The notes below the pieces were generated by a model. That model saw nothing but the letters and a program-made list of their open reading frames with translations, did not search any database and was not told the origin of the DNA. Shown piece by piece: positions 6,549-14,493 of a stretch of 23,490 bases of DNA (its first letter is position 1; each line of letters opens with the position of its first letter). Source of the stretch: Actinomycetes bacterium (lineage in GTDB: Bacteria > Actinomycetota > Actinomycetes > Propionibacteriales > Propionibacteriaceae); assembly GCA_023393755.1 (NCBI GenBank), contig JAEXCA010000043.1, forward strand, positions 1 through 23,490. The letters are read 5' to 3'. A program made the translations under genes and the position numbers.

Positions 6549-9133
6549 CGGGCGCCCTCCGCGGCCAGCTGGTGGGCGGCGTCGGCCTGCCAGAGTTGCC
6601 GGTAGCGACCGTCGCGTGCCAGCAGTTCGTCGTGCCGACCCGCCTCGGCGATCCGGCCGTGGTCGAGCACCACGATCCGGTCCACGCCGGTGATGGTGTG
6701 CAGCCGGTGCGCGATCACCAGCACGGTGCGGCCGGCCGTGAGCCGGTTCAGCGCCCGCTGCACCAGGTACTCCGATTCGGGATCGGCGAAGGCGGTGGCC
6801 TCGTCCAGCACCAGGACGGGGGTGTCGGCCAGGATCGCCCGGGCGATCGCCAACCGCTGGCGTTCCCCACCGGAGAGGGCCGGTTCCGGGCCGAGCATGG
6901 TCCGGTAGCCCTGCGGCAGTCGCTGGATGCGTTCGTGCAGCTGGGCGGCCCGGGCCGCGTTCTCGATCTCGTCGAGGGCGGCGGCCGGCCTGGCCAGGGC
7001 GATGTTCTCCGCCACCGTCCCGCGCACCAGCTGGGTCTGCTGGAAGACGAAGCCGACCCGGGTGTAGAGCTCGTCGGCGGTGAGTTCGCGGAGATCGCGT
7101 CCGCCGATCCGGATCGTGCCCTCGGCGACGTCGTGGAACCGGGCCAGTAGTGCGGCCAGGGTCGACTTCCCGGAGCCGGACGGCCCGACCAGCGCGGTCA
7201 CCGTACCCGGCTCCAGTGTCAGCGAGATCTCCGACAGCACCGGGACGCCCGCACGGTAGGCGAAGCCGACCTGCTCGAACTCCACCCGGCCGGCGGGCGC
7301 CTCGGCGATGGTGGTGGTGGCCGCGGTCGGAAGCTCGTCCTCGTCCAGCGTCACCTGGATGCGCCGGGCGGCCAGCAGGCCGGTGCGCAGGCCGGAGAGG
7401 CCGTAGCCGATCCCCAGCAGCCGGGCGCCGAAGGTGGTGCCCAGCATCAGGAACGGCAGCAGGGCGGCCGGCGCCATGCTGCCGGCGGTGATCAGCAGGG
7501 TGCCGAGGGTCATGATCAGCACCAGGCCGGTGGCCGGTCTGGTCACCAGATCCATCACTGTCTTCTGCTTGATGAACGGCCGCTGCCAGGCGTTGAGGAA
7601 GGCGATGTACTCCCCCAGCCGGGCCCGGAAGGTGGACGCCGCGGCGCCACCGAACACCCGCACCGCCGGCTGGCCCTCCAGGTAGCCGCCGGCTTCGCTG
7701 TTCATCCGCTCCGCCCAGCGCAGCGCCTGCGAGGTCCTGCTGCCGGACTGCACCATCATGATCCACATGGTGACGCTGTAGACCAGCACGGGCAGGAACA
7801 GCGCCAGCGCGATCCGCCAGTCCACCGCGAACAGGTAGGCCAGCACCGCCAATGGCGCCACCACGGCGGCGACCGCGTCCGGTACGGCGTGGGTCACCAG
7901 GTAGTGCAGCGCGAGGGTGTCGTCCTGGATCAGCTGCTTGACCTGGCCGGAGGTGCGGGCATCGAACCAGCCCAGCGGCAGCTTCGCCAGCTTGGCCAGC
8001 AGGCGCTGCCGCAGTTCGCGCTCGAAGCCGGCGTCCACCGCATGCAGCCACAACAGCAGGGCGGACGACAGCACGACCCCCAGACCCATCAGAGCCACCG
8101 TCCAGAGGCCCAGCTGCCACAGCTGGTCCGCGGGGGCGCCGGTCAGCAGCAGCCGGGCCAGCTCCACCAGCAGCACGAAGGGAGCCAGCTGGATCAGGGT
8201 CACCACGGCCTGCAAGCCACCGGCGATGATCAGGGTGGGCCGCAGCGGCGCCAGCAGGCGTCCGGCAGCCTGGGCGCGCCACACGCCCGGGGACGCGGCC
8301 GGCTCGGCGTCGGCCGGCTTCGGTTCGGGCGGTACGATCACCGCCGGCTCGACCTCGGGGGTGGCCGGTTCCGCCGGCTCCGGTCCGGACCGCAGCTTGC
8401 CCATCGCCCGGCCCTCGATCCAGTAGGCCTGCTGGTGGACCTCGGACTTGGGGAACCCGAACTCCTCCTTCAACCGGGTGCGGAGGTGTTTCAGGGACGC
8501 CGACTCGGGCGCCAGCCAGGCGTACCAGTTCGACCAGTCGCGCGGTTCGATCGCCGCCGCCAGCGACTCGGCGCCGCGCCGCCGCACCCAGTGGGTGGTC
8601 AGCCGCGGATGGCCGGGGAGCGGGATCAGGTGGTCGGCCGGGTCGTGCTCCTCCAGGTACAGCTCGATCGGCACCTCGTCCGGAATCGTCCGCAGGATGC
8701 CCGTGATACCCGGGATCGAGGCCGAGTCACCGATCAGCAGATACCCGGCGGGTAGCTCCTCCGGCAGTTCGAACTTCGACGATCCCAGGTTGTTGATCAG
8801 AACGGTGTCGCCGGGCTGGGCGGCAGCCCCCCAGGCGGACGCGGGGCCGGCCGGCTCGTGCAGCACCATGTCGACCGCGAAGGCGCCGCTGGCCGGGTCG
8901 GCCTCGCTGATCGTGTAGGCCCGTTGGTGCTCGACGTCACGTCCGTCCGGATCCGGGAACCAGAACCGTAGCCAGGCGGTCGGCGCCAACTCGACGTCGG
9001 CGAGCAACGTCTCGGAGACCATCCGGACGCGCAGGAAATGCGGCGCGAGCAACTCGCTCCCGGTCACGGTGGCCAGATGGTCACGGGCTCCGAAACTGCG
9101 CATCACCGCGCCCTGGAAACCGCGCTTGGCCAT
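6545..9133 (-). CDS. irtA: Siderophore ABC importer/ferric reductase subunit IrtA
   Basis: An 862-residue protein, close to mycobacterial IrtA in length and sequence. Residues 1-245 are a siderophore-interacting protein domain: FAD-binding RAYTISEADP at 71-80, IGDSASIPG near 134, and a conserved end EEFGFPKSEVHQQAYW. An acidic proline-rich linker (246-283) leads to the six-helix membrane domain (about 295-580) and the ATPase: Walker A at 650-658, LSGGERQ at 753-759, Walker B VLVLDEAT and the switch histidine at 809. The cytosolic FAD domain reduces Fe(III) bound to imported mycobactin-type siderophores, releasing iron as the complex arrives. The start follows a purine-rich GAGGAGGGGG. An iron box lies about 40 bases upstream. 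No siderophore synthesis genes are in the window. Confidence 0.95.
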   Translation of the reverse strand: MAKRGFQGAVMRSFGARDHLATVTGSELLAPHFLRVRMVSETLLADVELAPTAWLRFWFPDPDGRDVEHQRAYTISEADPASGAFAVDMVLHEPAGPASAWGAAAQPGDTVLINNLGSSKFELPEELPAGYLLIGDSASIPGITGILRTIPDEVPIELYLEEHDPADHLIPLPGHPRLTTHWVRRRGAESLAAAIEPRDWSNWYAWLAPESASLKHLRTRLKEEFGFPKSEVHQQAYWIEGRAMGKLRSGPEPAEPATPEVEPAVIVPPEPKPADAEPAASPGVWRAQAAGRLLAPLRPTLIIAGGLQAVVTLIQLAPFVLLVELARLLLTGAPADQLWQLGLWTVALMGLGVVLSSALLLWLHAVDAGFERELRQRLLAKLAKLPLGWFDARTSGQVKQLIQDDTLALHYLVTHAVPDAVAAVVAPLAVLAYLFAVDWRIALALFLPVLVYSVTMWIMMVQSGSRTSQALRWAERMNSEAGGYLEGQPAVRVFGGAAASTFRARLGEYIAFLNAWQRPFIKQKTVMDLVTRPATGLVLIMTLGTLLITAGSMAPAALLPFLMLGTTFGARLLGIGYGLSGLRTGLLAARRIQVTLDEDELPTAATTTIAEAPAGRVEFEQVGFAYRAGVPVLSEISLTLEPGTVTALVGPSGSGKSTLAALLARFHDVAEGTIRIGGRDLRELTADELYTRVGFVFQQTQLVRGTVAENIALARPAAALDEIENAARAAQLHERIQRLPQGYRTMLGPEPALSGGERQRLAIARAILADTPVLVLDEATAFADPESEYLVQRALNRLTAGRTVLVIAHRLHTITGVDRIVVLDHGRIAEAGRHDELLARDGRYRQLWQADAAHQLAAEGAR

Positions 9134-9173
9134 CCCCGCTCCCCCTCCTCGCCGCCATCCCGCGGTATTTAGC

Positions 9174-9192
9174 TAAGGGGAGGCTAACCTAA
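9174..9192 (-). promoter_or_regulatory. IdeR/DmdR1-type iron box upstream of irtAB
   Basis: TTAGGTTAGCCTCCCCTTA on the minus strand matches 16 of 19 positions of the actinobacterial iron-box consensus TTAGGTTAGSCTAACCTAA; the left half is perfect. It lies 41 bases before the irtA ATG and includes TAGGTT, a possible -10 box, so an iron-bound IdeR/DmdR repressor would block transcription when iron is plentiful. Confidence 0.8.
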
Positions 9193-9262
9193 TTCGACCG
9201 GGCCGCCAACCGGTTTCATCACCAGCCGAGTTCGGTGCGACGCCTGTCGGGATGCGCCCTGC

Positions 9263-9692
9263 CTAGGTCGGGGACACCGGGTTCATCAGGAAGTACTCCG
9301 CCGCCGCGCAGGGCCCTTGGTAGCTGAAACCTTCGGCTCGGACGTAGGCGCCACCCCACACCACAGGTTCACCCACCCGGAGTGTCACGCCGGTGCTTCC
9401 CATGTCGACCGCTGCTCCGTCAGCGGCAAGCGAACTGCCCGCCGGGAACACGACCCCGAAGCGACCCCCATCCTCGGTGAGTCTCCACCAGCAACGTGCC
9501 CGGGAAGGCCGCATCAGGCAGGACTCCGGAGTGCCCAGCCTGAACGGCGACCAGGATCCGAGAGCGACCCGCCACCACCTCCCTTGCCTCAGGAGCAGGA
9601 CGGGAGGTGGCGCACCCGGTCAGGCCAAGTCCGACACAAGCTAACGACAGGCCGACATGCCCAACAGCCTCAAGACGCGTTGACCCTGACAT
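9263..9692 (-). pseudogene. Frameshifted lipoprotein gene
   Basis: Two overlapping frames together describe one lipoprotein. The first (ATG 9690-9692) has a lipoprotein signal: hydrophobic LSLACVGLGL then lipobox LTGC, followed by ATSRPAPEAREVVAG. The second frame, entered about 9500-9515, carries what looks like the folded domain: CWWRLTEDGGRFGVVFPAGS, DMGSTGVTLRVGEPVVWGGAYV, ending AAEYFLMNPVSPT. The N-terminal frame loses protein character after the same point. I therefore read this as one gene with a single-base frameshift, either a true mutation or a sequencing error. The family is unknown to me; the product would be anchored on the outer face of the cytoplasmic membrane. Confidence 0.6.
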
Positions 9693-9765
9693 CGTGGTTC
9701 ACTTCCGCACCCGGATCGTCGAGAAGGATGCCTCACCTCGACTCTACCCACGACGGCTTGAGGTG

Positions 9766-10788
9766 TCACCGCCAGCCGAGCTCGGGGGCGACGTGCGTCA
9801 GGATGCTCTCCACCACGTGGGCGTTGTACTCCACCCCGAGCTGGTTGGGGACGGTCAGCAACAGGGTGTCCGCCGCGGCGATCGCCTCGTCCTGCCGGAG
9901 TTCCTCCACCAGGACGTCCGGCTCGGCGGCGAAGCTGCGACCGAAGATCGCCCGGGTGTTGGCGTCGATCCAGCCGACCGTGTCGTTGGTGTCCTGGCCG
10001 TAGCCGAAGTACCGCCGGTCGGCGTCGCTGACCAGGGCGAAGATGCTGCGGCTCACCGAGACCCGGGGTTCCCAGTCGTGCCGGGCCGCCTTCCAGGCCG
10101 CCCGGAACGCCTCGATCTGCTTGCGCTGCTGGACGTGGAACGGCTCGCCGGTCTCGTCGGTCTTCAGGGTGGAACTCATCAGGTTCATGCCCTTCTCCGC
10201 CGTCCACACCGCGGTGGCGTCGGAGGCGGCACCCCACCAGATCCGTTTTCGCAGCCCCTCGGAATGCGGTTCCAGCCGGAGCAGGCCGGGCGGGTTGGGG
10301 AACATCGGCCGCGGATTGGGCTGGGCGAAACCCCGTCCCTCCAGCAGGTCGAGGAAGACCTCGGTGTGCCGCCGCGCCATGTCGGCCTCGGTCTCGCCCT
10401 CGGCCGGCGCGTAGCCGAAGTGCCGCCAGCCATCGATCACCTGCTCGGGCGATCCGCGGCTCACCCCCAGCTGCAGGCGGCCGCCGGAGATCAGGTCGGC
10501 GGCGCCGGCGTCCTCGGTCATGTAGAACGGGTTCTCGTAGCGCATGTCGATCACGCCGGTGCCGATCTCGATCCGCGAGGTCCGCGCCCCGATGGCAGCC
10601 AGCAGCGGGAACGGCGAACCGGCCTGCCGGGCGTAGTGATGCACCCGGAAGTAGGCACCGTCGGCACCCAGTTCCTCGACCGCCACGGCAAGTTCGATCG
10701 ACTGGTGCAGGAAGTCGGCCGCCGAGCGGGTGTGTGAACCGGGCGAGGCCGACCAGTGGCCGAAGGACAGGAATCCGATCTTCTTCAC
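9766..10788 (-). CDS. LLM-class flavin-dependent oxidoreductase
   Basis: A 340-residue luciferase-like monooxygenase (TIM-barrel flavoprotein). It begins MKKIGFLSFGHWSASPGSHT and shows family features: an ELGADGAYFRVHHYARQ segment, IEIGTGVIDMRYENPFYMTE, and the region ISGGRLQLGVSRGSPEQVID that contacts the flavin phosphate. Members use reduced FMN or F420 with varied substrates, so the reaction cannot be assigned. The start is a GTG (GTGAAGAAG). A hairpin at 10822-10866 separates it from the secreted-protein gene upstream, so it is probably transcribed on its own. Confidence 0.9.
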   Translation of the reverse strand: MKKIGFLSFGHWSASPGSHTRSAADFLHQSIELAVAVEELGADGAYFRVHHYARQAGSPFPLLAAIGARTSRIEIGTGVIDMRYENPFYMTEDAGAADLISGGRLQLGVSRGSPEQVIDGWRHFGYAPAEGETEADMARRHTEVFLDLLEGRGFAQPNPRPMFPNPPGLLRLEPHSEGLRKRIWWGAASDATAVWTAEKGMNLMSSTLKTDETGEPFHVQQRKQIEAFRAAWKAARHDWEPRVSVSRSIFALVSDADRRYFGYGQDTNDTVGWIDANTRAIFGRSFAAEPDVLVEELRQDEAIAAADTLLLTVPNQLGVEYNAHVVESILTHVAPELGWR

Positions 10789-10821
10789 GCCATCTCAACA
10801 CCGCCGGAGGCCCGGCATTCC

Positions 10822-10866
10822 CGCGGGACCCGGCAGCTCCAGCGGTCGGAGCCACCGGGTCCCGCG
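10822..10866. terminator. Long perfect hairpin, probable terminator
   Basis: A 12-bp perfect stem (CGCGGGACCCGG at 10822-10833 with CCGGGTCCCGCG at 10855-10866) encloses a second 5-bp stem (GCTCC/GGAGC). It sits 15 bases after the secreted-protein stop codon. There is no T-run on either side, which is usual for actinobacterial terminator-like hairpins; a processing or stability role is also possible. Confidence 0.5.
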
Positions 10867-10881
10867 TTCAGCAGAACCGCA

Positions 10882-11670
10882 TCACCAGGGTGCGTCGCCG
10901 GTCAGCGCCGGGTCCGCGCACAGGCCGAGACCCGCGCGTTTGATGGTGTTGCCGTAGCCGAACACGCCTTCGGGCATGTCGGTGCAGCTCAGGTACTTGC
11001 GGATCTTGTTCCGGACGACGAAGGTCCGCTCCAGTTCGCCGTCCTGATCGGTGATGGTGATGTCGTGCAGCGCCACGCTGCCGCGGATGTCGTTGAACAG
11101 CACGCCGATCCACCACGTGGTCGAGCCGATCACCACCACGTTGCCGCGGACCTTGTTGTTCTTGATCGACCAGGGAATGTCGGAGCCTCCACCGAGCACG
11201 GTGATGCTGCCGTTCACCTTGAGCCCGTTCAGCATCACGGCGATCGGCCGGTCGAGCGTGATGCTCCCCTTCACCGTGATCTTGGAGGCGCCGTTCGGAT
11301 CGGACGCGCACTCGTGGGCCGAGTTGCCGGTGTGCGCCGGCGACTGGCAACCGAGCGCGACGAACGAGCCCTTGGCACCCAGCACGTTGCCTCCGACCAC
11401 GATGATCGAGGGCGTGCTGTGGGCGTCGAGCATCGCGCCGGCCAGCACCTTGACGTCGCCCTTCACGCTGATCTTCGCGTTCGGCGCGACCGCGCAGGCA
11501 CCCGCGACCACGACGGACTTGTACGACCCGGCTGGGATCACGCCGCCCTCGCAGACGTACTGCTTGGCTTTCGGCGTGGCTTTCGGCGTGGCGTGCGCCG
11601 GGCTTGCGGAGAGCATCAGCGCTCCGGCCAGGACGATCCCGCTCAGCATTCTGAGCAGAACTCTTGTCAT
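10882..11670 (-). CDS. Secreted beta-solenoid-like protein of unknown function
   Basis: A 262-residue exported protein. A clear signal peptide (residues 1-27, MTRVLLRML...SASPAHA) is followed by a short TPKATPKAK stretch. The mature part shows repeated short strands with G turns: ISVKGDVKVLAG, IIVVGGNVLGAKGSFVAL, ITVKGSITLDRP, LKVNGSITVLGGGS, NKVRGNVVVIGSTTWW and DIRGSVALHDITI. This is the look of a right-handed beta-helix. Six cysteines in the mature protein could form three disulfides. No catalytic motif is recognised; a surface-structural or ligand-binding role is a guess. The ATG is fixed by a strong ribosome-binding site (GGAGG, 7 bases before it) and the signal peptide; the 65 residues of open frame upstream are not protein-like. 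Confidence 0.8.
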   Translation of the reverse strand: MTRVLLRMLSGIVLAGALMLSASPAHATPKATPKAKQYVCEGGVIPAGSYKSVVVAGACAVAPNAKISVKGDVKVLAGAMLDAHSTPSIIVVGGNVLGAKGSFVALGCQSPAHTGNSAHECASDPNGASKITVKGSITLDRPIAVMLNGLKVNGSITVLGGGSDIPWSIKNNKVRGNVVVIGSTTWWIGVLFNDIRGSVALHDITITDQDGELERTFVVRNKIRKYLSCTDMPEGVFGYGNTIKRAGLGLCADPALTGDAPW

Positions 11671-12057
11671 GGCTCTGCCTCCTTTCGATCTGATCCGATC
11701 GGCATCGGTGCAGGAGTGGGCCCGACCAGTCGTTCGCCCGGCTGGCTCGCCGGTCCGCGCTGGCCTGACCGCCCGTCCGAGACGATTCCTCCCCGATGTG
11801 CTTCGGTCGCTTCGGGCTTTCGGTCGCAGGTCGCTGTCGGATGATCGTCCGGTGATCCGCGACACCCCCCTGGCCGCGGCCTGTGGCTGGAACCTACCCC
11901 CGGACGAGAAAGGGCGATAGTGAGTTGCTTTGCCTAGTGGTGCGGCTTTCCGAGCCGGACCTCAGCCGGCGTCGCGGACGGCGGCGGGTGGCGTCCGGAC
12001 CACCTGGACGACTCCCCGCTGCGCTTGCGACCAGCCGGTTGTGCCATGATGCCGGGC
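11671..12057. other. 387-bp divergent intergenic region
   Basis: This lies between the leftward secreted-protein gene and rightward prmC. I see no gene in it. It holds the ribosome-binding site of the secreted protein, a direct repeat of TTCGGTCGC (11802-11810 and 11819-11827), and at its right end CATGAT (12045-12050), which lies 7 bases before the prmC GTG and is a near match to a leaderless -10 box. No convincing promoter for the secreted protein was found. Confidence 0.5.
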
Positions 12058-12927
12058 GTGACCGAACGCCCCAGTCTGGCGCAACTCATCGCCGGCGCGA
12101 CCCGGGTGCTCGCCGAGGCGGGCGTCCCGTCGCCCCAGGCCGATGCCCGGGCGTTGGCCGCCCACGCGCTGGGGCTGGAACGGCTTCCCCCGTTGCTGAG
12201 CCCGGAGGTCGACCGGGCCGCCATGGCCGCCTTCGCCGAGGGGGTGGAGCGGCGGCGACGGCGCGAGCCACTGCAGCACATCGTCGGCTCGACCGGCTTC
12301 CGGCACCTCACCCTGGCGGTGGAGCCGGGCGTGTTCGTCCCGCGCCCGGAGACCGAGGTGGTGGCCCAGGTGGCGATCGACGAGGCGGCCGCGCTGCATC
12401 GACGCGGGACCGCGGCGGTGGTGGTCGACCTGTGCTGTGGCGCCGGCGGAATAGCGATCTCGGTGGCCACCGAGGTGCCCGGCAGCCTGGTGACAGCGGT
12501 GGACCTCTCCCCCGCCGCGGTGGCCCTGACCAGGCGGAACGCGCGGGCCCACGGTGTCGGCGCACTCCGGCTGGAGCAGGGGGACGTCTGTGAACCCGGG
12601 CTGCTGGACGACCTGACCGGCGCGGTCGACGTGGTGGTCAGCAACCCGCCCTACATTCCACCGGACGCCGTCCCGGTCGATCCCGAGGTCCGCGACCACG
12701 ATCCCGATCTGGCGCTCTACGGGGGCGGGGCGGACGGGCTGGACGTGCCCCGCGCGGTCACCGCGCTGGCCGAACGCCTGCTCAGGCCCGGGGGGCTGTT
12801 CGTCATGGAGCATGCCGAGGTGCAGGCCGCGGCCGTCCGGGAAATGGCAACGGACGCCGGTTTCACCGACGTCCGCACCATTGACGATCTGACCGGAAGA
12901 ACCCGCGCGGTGGTCGCCCGGCGCTAG
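12058..12927 (+). CDS. prmC: Peptide chain release factor N5-glutamine methyltransferase
   Basis: A 289-residue PrmC/HemK enzyme, which methylates the glutamine of the GGQ motif in release factors RF1 and RF2 using S-adenosylmethionine. The N-terminal helical substrate-binding domain (about 1-80) opens SLAQLIAGATRVLAEAGV. The SAM-binding loop is VVDLCCGAGGIAIS (122-135), and the catalytic NPPY lies at 196-199 followed by EVRDHDPDLALYGG, as in other actinobacterial PrmC proteins. A GTG start at 12058 is chosen because it gives the usual N-terminus and a CATGAT hexamer lies 7 bases upstream; ATG codons at 12046 and 12049 overlap that hexamer. The usual neighbour prfA is not next to it here. Confidence 0.9.
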   Translation: MTERPSLAQLIAGATRVLAEAGVPSPQADARALAAHALGLERLPPLLSPEVDRAAMAAFAEGVERRRRREPLQHIVGSTGFRHLTLAVEPGVFVPRPETEVVAQVAIDEAAALHRRGTAAVVVDLCCGAGGIAISVATEVPGSLVTAVDLSPAAVALTRRNARAHGVGALRLEQGDVCEPGLLDDLTGAVDVVVSNPPYIPPDAVPVDPEVRDHDPDLALYGGGADGLDVPRAVTALAERLLRPGGLFVMEHAEVQAAAVREMATDAGFTDVRTIDDLTGRTRAVVARR

Positions 12928-12935
12928 GGCCGCGG

Positions 12936-12982
12936 GAACGACCCTTCGAGACTCGCGCTTCGCGCGACCTCAGGGATCGTTG
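12936..12982. repeat. Palindromic REP-like element between prmC and lpdA
   Basis: Outer arms AACGA-CCCT and AGGGATCGTT pair with one bulge, and a central perfect hairpin TCGCGC-TTC-GCGCGA (12953-12967) forms the tip. The layout CCCTTCGAG...CCTCAGGGA is a relative of the CCCTTCGACAGGCTCAGGGA repeats common in actinobacteria. It lies between two convergent genes and could also act as a two-way transcription barrier. Confidence 0.6.
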
Positions 12983-12991
12983 TGCGTTGTC

Positions 12992-14392
12992 CTAGAAGTT
13001 GATCATGTGGCCGGCGATGCCCTCCACGGCCTCCTTCAGCGCCTCCGACAGGCTCGGGTGGGCGTGGATGTTGCGGCCGACCTCGTCCGCGGTCAGGTCC
13101 CACTGCTGGGCAAGGGTCAGTTCGGGCAGCAGTTCCGAGACGTCCGGGCCGATCAGGTGGGCACCCAGGATCTCGTTGTAGCGGGCGTCGGCGACGATCT
13201 TCACGAAACCGGTGGCGTCGCCCAGGCCGTGCGCCTTGCCGTTGGCCGAGAACGGGAACTTGGCCACCTTCACCTCGTAGCCCTTGGCCTTGGCCTGCTC
13301 CTCGGTGTAGCCGAAGGAGCCGATCTGCGGCTGGCAGTAGGTGGCCCGCGGGATCATGTCGTAGTTGATCGGCATAGTCTCGGCCCCGGCGATGGTCTCG
13401 GCGGCCACCACGCCCTGCGCTTCGGCGGTGTGGGCCAGCATCAGCTTCATGGTGACGTCGCCGATCGCGTAGATGTTCGGCACGTTGGTGCGCATGTAGT
13501 CGTCGATCGCGATCGCGCCGCGGTCGGTGAGCGCGACACCGGTGTTCTCCAGGCCGTAGCCGGTGGTACGGGGGGCGAAGCCCAACGACTGCAGCACCTG
13601 GTCGGCCTCGATCACCCGGGCCTCGCCGCCGGCCGCCGGACTGACCGTCACCCGCACCCCGTCGGCGTGCTCCTCGATGTTCTCGACCTTGGTGCCGGTG
13701 TACACCTCGATGCCGAGCTTCTTGTAGGCCTTGGCCAGTTCGGCAGAGACCTCCGGATCCTCGTTCGGCACCATCCGGTCCAGGTACTCCACGATGGTGA
13801 CCTTGGCGCCGTAGTTGGCCAGGACGTAGGCGAACTCGGTGCCGATCGCGCCGGCGCCGCAGATCACGATCGAACCGGGCACCTTGTCGGAGAGGATCTG
13901 CTGCTCGTAGGTGAACACACGATCGGAGACCGCGGTGCCCGGCAGCAGCTTGGTGGTGGCCCCGGCAGCGATGATGCAGTTGCCGAAGGTGACGGTCTGC
14001 TTGCTGCCGTCGTCCGCGGTGACCTCGATGGTCTTGGCGTCGACGAAGCTGCCCCAGCCGTTGAGCTCGGTGATCTTGTTCTTCCGCATCAGGAAGTGGA
14101 TGCCCTTGACCATCCGGTCCGACACCTCACGGCTGCGGGAGAAGGCCTTGCCGTAGTTGAAGCTGACCTCGCCCTCGATGCCGAACAGGTCGGCCTCGGC
14201 GTGGAAGATGTGCGCCAGCTCCGCGTTGCGCAACAGCGCCTTGGTCGGGATGCAGCCAACGTTGAGGCAGACGCCGCCCCACCATTGCTTCTCAATGATC
14301 GCAACCGATTGCCCCAGCTGGGCCGCCCGGATCGCCGCTACGTAGCCACCGGGGCCCGCGCCGAGCACGACAACGTCGAAGTGTGTGGTCAT
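12992..14392 (-). CDS. lpdA: Dihydrolipoyl dehydrogenase (E3)
   Basis: A 466-residue flavoprotein disulfide reductase that reoxidises dihydrolipoamide in pyruvate and 2-oxoglutarate dehydrogenase complexes, passing electrons to NAD+. The FAD-binding GAGPGG (11-16), redox pair Cys42/Cys47 (GGVCLNVGCIPTK), NAD-binding GAGAIGTEFAYVL, second FAD motif YAIGDVT and catalytic HAHPSLSE near the C-terminus are all intact. Length matches mycobacterial LpdC. ATG 14392 is chosen because TAAGGT lies 7 bases upstream (leaderless pattern) and homologues start here; the 25 residues of open frame before it are not conserved. It is divergent from the HTH-MurA gene and not clustered with other complex subunits. 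Confidence 0.95.
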   Translation of the reverse strand: MTTHFDVVVLGAGPGGYVAAIRAAQLGQSVAIIEKQWWGGVCLNVGCIPTKALLRNAELAHIFHAEADLFGIEGEVSFNYGKAFSRSREVSDRMVKGIHFLMRKNKITELNGWGSFVDAKTIEVTADDGSKQTVTFGNCIIAAGATTKLLPGTAVSDRVFTYEQQILSDKVPGSIVICGAGAIGTEFAYVLANYGAKVTIVEYLDRMVPNEDPEVSAELAKAYKKLGIEVYTGTKVENIEEHADGVRVTVSPAAGGEARVIEADQVLQSLGFAPRTTGYGLENTGVALTDRGAIAIDDYMRTNVPNIYAIGDVTMKLMLAHTAEAQGVVAAETIAGAETMPINYDMIPRATYCQPQIGSFGYTEEQAKAKGYEVKVAKFPFSANGKAHGLGDATGFVKIVADARYNEILGAHLIGPDVSELLPELTLAQQWDLTADEVGRNIHAHPSLSEALKEAVEGIAGHMINF

Positions 14393-14466
14393 GGGAGCCA
14401 CCTTATTGCCTGCTCCGGGACGCCGTCCCATCGGCTCCAATCGCCGGGCACGGCGAGGCTGCGGCA

Positions 14467-14493
14467 ATCTCTTATGTGAGATATGGTCGAAAC
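14467..14493 (+). promoter_or_regulatory. Leaderless promoter of the HTH-MurA gene with overlapping inverted repeat
   Basis: TATGGT (14482-14487) stands exactly 6 bases before the GTG at 14494. The inverted repeat ATCTC-TTATGT-GAGAT (14467-14482) abuts and overlaps the first base of this -10 box. That is the position of a repressor site, and the encoded protein has its own HTH domain, so autoregulation is a reasonable inference. No -35 box is recognisable. Confidence 0.5.

Noticed and set aside
4815..6605. Long rightward open frame of 596 codons
   Set aside because: Antisense shadow of irtB; composition rich in Q, G, D and R, typical of reverse-strand high-GC reading.
4806..8282. 1158-codon leftward frame suggesting a giant protein
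   Set aside because: Only its last 580 codons (irtB) are real; the first part is the out-of-frame shadow of irtA, which overlaps irtB by ATGA.
12980..14479. Rightward frame of 499 codons opposite lpdA
   Set aside because: Mirror of the strongly supported lpdA gene, with no recognisable domain.
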